NCBI RefSeq assembly: GCF_002563655.1
Contig: NZ_PDIY01000001.1
Location: 2,702,001-2,766,000, forward strand
DNA: 64,000 bases
Reading direction: 5' to 3'
Source of the DNA: Bacillus sp. es.034
GTDB lineage: Bacteria > Bacillota > Bacilli > Bacillales > Bacillaceae_B
A program made the position numbers and the translations under genes. The notes beneath the pieces are model-generated. The model saw only the letters and a program-made list of their open reading frames with translations, had not been told where the DNA came from and ran no database searches. How positions within the stretch are numbered: the first letter of the stretch is position 1; every line of letters begins with the position of its first letter. Shown here piece by piece: positions 59,841-64,000 of this stretch.

Positions 59841-61199
59841 CTAATGACTATATTGTTTTCTGTATTTCTTTTGTATAAATAGGAGCCGACCTGACAATGT
59901 GATCGCGCCTGCCGTTAAGCCTGATGTAAGCCCAAGCCAGTAGCCGTATGGACCGAAAGTTGTGTAGTTCGCAAGAATATAACCCAATGGAAGGCCAATC
60001 ACCCAATAAGATACCAGAGCCATGATAAAGGTGATATTGACATCCTTATATCCTCTAAGGGCACCTTGGACAGGGGCTTGTATCGCGTCTGAAAGTTGGA
60101 AGAATACGGCATACAATAAGAAATGAGCCGTTAATTCTAATACATATGCATCATCCGAGTAAAGATAGGCGATTTCAGAACGGAAGACGAGTAATATGAT
60201 TCCATATATGACAGCCAACAGCAATGCAAAGCTGACGCCCATCCAGCTGTAAACCTTTGCATCCCGGAGCCTCTTGGCACCGACCTCAAAGCCTACGACG
60301 ATGGTCAACGCCATGGAGATGCTCAGTGGGATCATATAGAGGAAGGATGCAAAATTGATCGCTGCCTGGTGAGCAGCAATGACCACTGTATCGTAATTGC
60401 TCATCAACAAAGTAACAGCTGAAAAAATGCTTACCTCGAAGAAAATGGATAAACCAATCGGTACCCCGATCACAAAGATTTCCTTCCACTTAGCAAGGTC
60501 AGGCTTATGGATGGTCCGGAAGATACTATATTGACTAAAAGGCCCTTTTGTATGGACGACCCAGAAGGCGATGAGTGTAATGAGCCAATAGGTGATGGCA
60601 GATGCAACACCTGCACCCACCCCTCCAAGTGCAGGGAGTCCCAACTTACCAAAAATAAGAAGATAATTGAAAACGACATTAATCGGCAGTGACATGAGAG
60701 TAATGAACATGGTCACCCTCGTCATCCCCAGGGCGTCGATGAATGATCTTAATACATTATAGATGAATAAGGGAATCATTCCGAACGAGAGGGCAATGAG
60801 ATACTCCTTCGCCACAATGCGGACTTCAGGTTCTATATTCATCCCGTTTAATATCGGATTGAGGGCGAGTCCCCCAGTCACCATGACAATAAGGGATAAA
60901 GCGATGGCTGCATATACACCTTGAAGCACGGTATGGGGAACTTCCTTCTTATTGCCGCGTCCATTCAATTGGGCGACGATGGGCGTCACGGCCAAAAGGA
61001 TCCCGCTTAATCCTGTAAAGACGGGAACCCAAAGGGAAGAGCCGATGGCGACACCTGCAAGATCAATGGGAGAATACTTCCCTGACATGATCGTGTCGAA
61101 GAAATTCATGGCAAACATTCCAAGCTGCGTGACAAGGATGGGGATTAGTATGATGGATAGTTGTTTGATCTTATCTTTCATTGTATGAGTTTCTCTCAT
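59841..61199 (-). CDS. yojI: MATE efflux transporter (YojI/NorM type)
   Basis: 452-residue MATE pump with 12 membrane segments, exporting cationic compounds with Na or H. ATG 61199 follows AAGGAGT and gives the same length as I recall for B. subtilis YojI; the longer frame from 61262 has no ribosome site. Family features: ILVTQLGMFAMNFFDTIMSG, LRSFIDALGMTR, GLPALGGVGAGVASAITYW and ALRGYKDVNITF. Solitary, convergent with the SDR. Confidence 0.9.
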   Translation of the reverse strand: MRETHTMKDKIKQLSIILIPILVTQLGMFAMNFFDTIMSGKYSPIDLAGVAIGSSLWVPVFTGLSGILLAVTPIVAQLNGRGNKKEVPHTVLQGVYAAIALSLIVMVTGGLALNPILNGMNIEPEVRIVAKEYLIALSFGMIPLFIYNVLRSFIDALGMTRVTMFITLMSLPINVVFNYLLIFGKLGLPALGGVGAGVASAITYWLITLIAFWVVHTKGPFSQYSIFRTIHKPDLAKWKEIFVIGVPIGLSIFFEVSIFSAVTLLMSNYDTVVIAAHQAAINFASFLYMIPLSISMALTIVVGFEVGAKRLRDAKVYSWMGVSFALLLAVIYGIILLVFRSEIAYLYSDDAYVLELTAHFLLYAVFFQLSDAIQAPVQGALRGYKDVNITFIMALVSYWVIGLPLGYILANYTTFGPYGYWLGLTSGLTAGAITLSGRLLFIQKKYRKQYSH

Positions 61200-61530
61200 T
61201 GGACGTACTCCTTCTGATGCCTTCAAATACAGCATGGTGATTTCACTATCATACTGTACCATATTTTCATGGGGATAGAGAGTGAAATATGCTCACGATC
61301 ATCGCAGAGAGTTTAGGCGTCCATTACGGTCTGATATTCGGGTCCTATCATTATGAAAAGAATTTAGTTTTCAATTATTCGGTGTGCCAGTGACAATTGT
61401 CTTCGCCTGGGTTAAAAGGGTATCTTTTCTTTTTGTCAAATTTTCGTAGTTCTATCCCTCTTCTATTTTTGGTAAAGTGTATAATGGTTAGAGAGAAGGA
61501 AATTAGAATCTGAGTTAGGAGTTTATACAT

Positions 61531-62601
61531 ATGAAGAAACGTATATTATTTACGGGCGGAGGATCGGCGGGTCACGTCACGGTTAATACTGCACTGATTC
61601 CACACTTTGAAAAAGAAGGATGGGATATTACGTATATAGGGTCGGAAGATGGGATTGAAAAGGAAATCATCACCGAACAATTTCCCCATATCCCATACAA
61701 AAGCATTTCCAGCGGCAAGCTGAGAAGATATTTTTCTTGGAAAAACTTTTCAGATCCGTTTCGAGTGATGAAAGGAGTGTTTGACGCACTATCCGTCATC
61801 AGGAAAACGAAGCCGGACATCATCTTTTCCAAAGGGGGATTTGTTTCCGTCCCGGTCGTGATGGCCGCAAAGATGGCCAAAGTTCCTGTAGCGATCCATG
61901 AGTCCGATGTGACTCCGGGACTTGCCAATAAATTAGCCGTCCCATTCGCAACTAAAATTTTCACCACTTTCCCGGAAACGGTTCAATCCCTTCCGAGTGA
62001 AAAATCCTTATGCGCTGGAGCCATCATCCGCGAGGAATTATTCATGGGTGATGCCCGTGAAGGGAAGAGATTAACCGGTTATTATGAAGATAAACCCGTT
62101 TTGATGATCATGGGAGGAAGTCTTGGAGCAAGAAAAATCAACGAAGCGGTAAGAGGGAATCTGGAGGAGCTGCTCACTGCCTTTCAAATCATTCATATTT
62201 GCGGAAAAGGAAATGTGGATGAAAGCCTCGTACAAAAAGGGTATCGCCAATACGAATTCATCAAGGGTGAACTGCCCCATTACCTGGCGATGACGGATTT
62301 CGTGATCTCCCGTGCCGGTTCGAATTCAATCTTTGAATTCCTGGCTTTAAAGAAGCCGATGTTATTGATCCCCCTCTCCAGGGAAGCGAGCCGGGGAGAT
62401 CAAATTCTCAATGCCAACAGTTTCGTGAAACACGGTTATGCGATAAAGCTGGAAGAAGAAGAACTGGACGAAAAGAGCTTCCTGGACGGTGTCAATGAGC
62501 TTAAGTCAAATCGCGACAACATGATCCGCAATATGGAAAAAGGTGAAAAAGCCTACACCATCCAGGATATGTACGATGTACTTTCGTCCATGTCCCGATA
62601 A
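61531..62601 (+). CDS. Second MurG-like UDP-GlcNAc transferase
   Basis: 356-residue GT28 glycosyltransferase of the MurG family. Glycine loops [14 protein letters not shown] and [27 protein letters not shown], and the UDP-GlcNAc site [22 protein letters not shown] are all present. No mra/dcw genes are near, so this is likely the extra MurG paralogue of bacilli such as B. cereus (MurG2), not the cell-division cluster copy. Precursor of lipid II, or a related lipid-linked sugar. Start ATG 61531 has only GAGTTAGGAG upstream. Confidence 0.88.
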   Translation: MKKRILFTGGGSAGHVTVNTALIPHFEKEGWDITYIGSEDGIEKEIITEQFPHIPYKSISSGKLRRYFSWKNFSDPFRVMKGVFDALSVIRKTKPDIIFSKGGFVSVPVVMAAKMAKVPVAIHESDVTPGLANKLAVPFATKIFTTFPETVQSLPSEKSLCAGAIIREELFMGDAREGKRLTGYYEDKPVLMIMGGSLGARKINEAVRGNLEELLTAFQIIHICGKGNVDESLVQKGYRQYEFIKGELPHYLAMTDFVISRAGSNSIFEFLALKKPMLLIPLSREASRGDQILNANSFVKHGYAIKLEEEELDEKSFLDGVNELKSNRDNMIRNMEKGEKAYTIQDMYDVLSSMSR

Positions 62602-62661
62602 AGAGTCATTGTAATCCCCCTCAAGCATATAGTATACAAATGGTTGAAGGGGAGAAGTGGA

Positions 62662-62811
62662 ATGGCATATCAATATTCAAAAGGATGGTACCTTCAAGAA
62701 CTTAAAAAGATGGGAATCAATCATCACCCATTAGAAAAAAGGAAATTGGAAAATTATAAAACATTCGTGGTGAGAAACCTCTATTTCGAAAAATTAGCTA
62801 AACAGAAATAA
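62662..62811 (+). CDS. DUF2639 / YflJ-like small protein, 49 aa
   Basis: ATG 62662 to TAA 62811 with GAAGGGGAGAAG upstream. MAYQYSKGWYLQELKKMGIN and KRKLENYKTFVVRNLY match the small YflJ/DUF2639 family (SKGWYxxELKKxGIxxHPxEKRKLExYKT). Small basic helical protein; function unknown. Monocistronic, followed directly by a long hairpin. Confidence 0.88.
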   Translation: MAYQYSKGWYLQELKKMGINHHPLEKRKLENYKTFVVRNLYFEKLAKQK

Positions 62812-62883
62812 AATAGGAGCTTGAGTGTATCGGTGCTGATCTTACAAGGTAAAATAAGGCATCAATACATTCAGCTCCTATTT
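62811..62883 (+). terminator. Long bulged hairpin after the DUF2639 gene
   Basis: Stem AAATAGGAGCT (62811-62821) / AGCTCCTATTT (62873-62883), continued by GAGTGTAT / ATACATTC; about 70 nt in all. T tract short. Terminator, possibly a stable 3' RNA element. Confidence 0.7.
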
Positions 62884-62995
62884 ATTTAGCGGAATGATGG
62901 AGGGGAATTTGAACTTTTCATGGGATTTTCATTTAACTTTCATGTTTGGGGGTTATAGTAAACGTATAATTCTTAATGAAAATAGGAGAAAGTAA

Positions 62996-63574
62996 ATGGA
63001 ATCCAAATCGAAAGTCAGCCATCCATCCTTTTTATCGAAATTCATCCCGAATCCTAAGGAACGAAAAAATGTCATCTTTTATTTGGTATTAAGCAGCTGT
63101 TTAATAGCTGCAGGAATTCTCCTCATTTTCACTTACAGGGAATTCCTTATGGGAATGAATGAGGAATCCTACAAGGAATTTCTCAAACAATTCGGGTCCG
63201 CAGCAAGAATTATTTATTTTGTCGTCCTCAGTATCTTTCCTATATTCCTGTTAATGAAATGGAAAGGCTTGAAAGGGGTAAAGTGGAAGGATATAGAAAT
63301 AAAACGTCTTGTCCAATTTGTAGGAAAGCTGTTGAGGAAATGGCACGTTCCCTTAGCACTATTGGCAACGGCAGGTGTCGTGTTACACGGGATTCTGGCC
63401 ATCATCAGGGATTTCCAATGGGACTTCACCAATATTACGGGGATCCTTTCGAGTGTCGCTCTTTTCTTCCTTATAAGCATGGGATTCAAGCGCTTCAAAA
63501 GGAAGGACCGAGCGTGGCATTTAAAACTTGCCATCACCTTTACCGTATTTTTTATGATCCATGCCTCTTTTTAA
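62996..63574 (+). CDS. Four-TM protein with two H-x13-H helices, possible heme b protein
   Basis: 192-residue membrane protein. Membrane segments at about 27-45, 72-88, 116-138, 147-164 and 174-191. Two of them carry histidine pairs with equal spacing: H117/H131 (WHVPLALLATAGVVLHG) and H175/H189 (WHLKLAITFTVFFMIHAS), each preceded by Trp. This is the bis-His heme b layout of ferric-reductase/cytochrome b561-like proteins, so heme binding is inferred. No FAD/NAD domain or partner gene nearby. ATG 62996 with AGGAGAAAG. TATAAT at 62965-62970. Confidence 0.8.
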   Translation: MESKSKVSHPSFLSKFIPNPKERKNVIFYLVLSSCLIAAGILLIFTYREFLMGMNEESYKEFLKQFGSAARIIYFVVLSIFPIFLLMKWKGLKGVKWKDIEIKRLVQFVGKLLRKWHVPLALLATAGVVLHGILAIIRDFQWDFTNITGILSSVALFFLISMGFKRFKRKDRAWHLKLAITFTVFFMIHASF

Positions 63575-63585
63575 TCCAGCCTGAC

Positions 63586-63632
63586 AAAAAAGGTTATCAC
63601 AAAGGGTATAAACCTTTATGATAACCTTTTTC
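63586..63632. terminator. Bidirectional terminator
   Basis: AAAAAGGTTATCA pairs with TGATAACCTTTTT and inner AAAGG/CCTTT; both sides T/A-rich. Confidence 0.9.
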
Positions 63633-63639
63633 TGTTTTT

Positions 63640-64000
63640 TTAAGCTTCGAGCGCCTGCTCTTCTTCAGGCGACTGCTGAAGCTGATATAGATAGAGGGTG
63701 TACAAATCTTTCGGAATCTCATACAGATCATACACGTCTTCTTGAGCATTTAATTGATCATAGAGAGATTTCCTTGATTCATTTGCCTTTACGACATAAG
63801 GAAGCTTCTCTGCAGCCTTTTGTGAACGGGTATTCACCTTTCTGATTCTCATAAAAATGGTTTCCATTCCCAGCTCAAAAAATAACTCGGAAAAGAATGC
63901 ATCCTTAGCCGGCTGGTTATACCCTTTGCCATGAAACGGCTTCCCGATCCATGTACCAAGGAATCCTGCATTTTCCTGGATGTCGAATAAATTAATCGTT
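63640..64000 (-). CDS. GNAT acetyltransferase, 5' end cut by window edge
   Basis: The minus-strand frame is open to base 64000, so the ATG at 63867 is internal. The visible part starts TINLFDIQENAGFLGTWIGK, then KPFHGKGYNQPAKDAFFSEL and a RimJ/RimL-like segment LFFELGMETIFMRIRKVNTR-SQKAAEKLP, typical of the GNAT fold (acetyl-CoA loop G-x-G-x-N in HGKGYN). C-terminal tail is acidic. Acceptor unknown. Confidence 0.82.
   Translation of the reverse strand, partial: TINLFDIQENAGFLGTWIGKPFHGKGYNQPAKDAFFSELFFELGMETIFMRIRKVNTRSQKAAEKLPYVVKANESRKSLYDQLNAQEDVYDLYEIPKDLYTLYLYQLQQSPEEEQALEA

Overview
The window is chromosomal DNA from a spore-forming, low-to-moderate GC Firmicute of the Bacillaceae. The evidence is gene content and order: sspL, ypdP/ypdQ/ypeP, cspD, mntR, ypgQ/ypgR, brxA, thyB-dfrA, ypmP/ypmR/ypmS, msrAB, ypqE, the yodTSRQP-kamA-yokU cluster, yozE, yodN, yozD, yodL, deoD, yodJ and ctpA follow the Bacillus subtilis ypb-ypq and yod regions. 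B. subtilis is not the source, because fhs, a second RsgA, a second MurG and an anthrax-lethal-factor-like peptidase are present and proteins differ throughout. A marine or soil relative such as Rossellomorea would fit, but that is inference. I see no tRNA, rRNA, IS element, prophage or CRISPR array.

Layout. 1-9.6 kb: 3' part of a dynamin-like dynA, a sulfurtransferase, YpcP exonuclease, sspL, two RNase H-like proteins flanking a queuosine-precursor transporter, cspD and mntR. 9.6-24 kb: two methyltransferases, fhs, DegV, a YpgQ-type HD hydrolase, an ABC-F ATPase, ypgR, bacilliredoxin, ypjP, a secreted lethal-factor-like protease, thyB-dfrA, hemolysin III and an SRAP protein. 24-34.6 kb: a second DegV, a PCYCGC lipoprotein, nucleoside hydrolase, ypmRS, a DUF4397 protein, a leader-ORF/terminator unit ahead of a second rsgA-like GTPase, msrAB, a glucose-type IIA protein, a YjcZ-type spore peptide and a chemoreceptor. 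34.8-41.6 kb: the lysine 2,3-aminomutase / beta-lysine operon. 41.7-49 kb: small conserved yoz/yod genes, a His/Lys-rich peptide next to a soluble Ser/Thr kinase, spo0M, yodL, two tandem small basic ORFs, deoD and a VanY-type carboxypeptidase. 49-64 kb: YitT protein, CtpA, LCP protein, AlbA_2 protein, CobW GTPase, a MarR-MFS efflux pair, a membrane rhodanese-like protein, a CAP-domain exoprotein, SDR, MATE pump, a MurG paralogue, a four-histidine membrane protein and a GNAT gene cut by the right edge.

How they fit together. Much of the window is housekeeping (folate/dTMP, methionine sulfoxide repair, redox, nucleotide salvage) mixed with sporulation genes (sspL, YjcZ-type peptide, spo0M, the kamA operon, small basic proteins). 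Genes are mostly in short operons closed by strong hairpin terminators, often bidirectional between convergent genes.

The least ordinary items are: (i) the 29-codon leader, competing helix and terminator before the second rsgA; (ii) a structured 200-nt spacer with terminator/anti-terminator geometry inside the yod-kamA operon; (iii) the CotG-like basic peptide next to a PrkD-like kinase; (iv) the lethal-factor-type protease; (v) several strongly initiated small ORFs. All function claims rest on motifs and family recall; no search was run.
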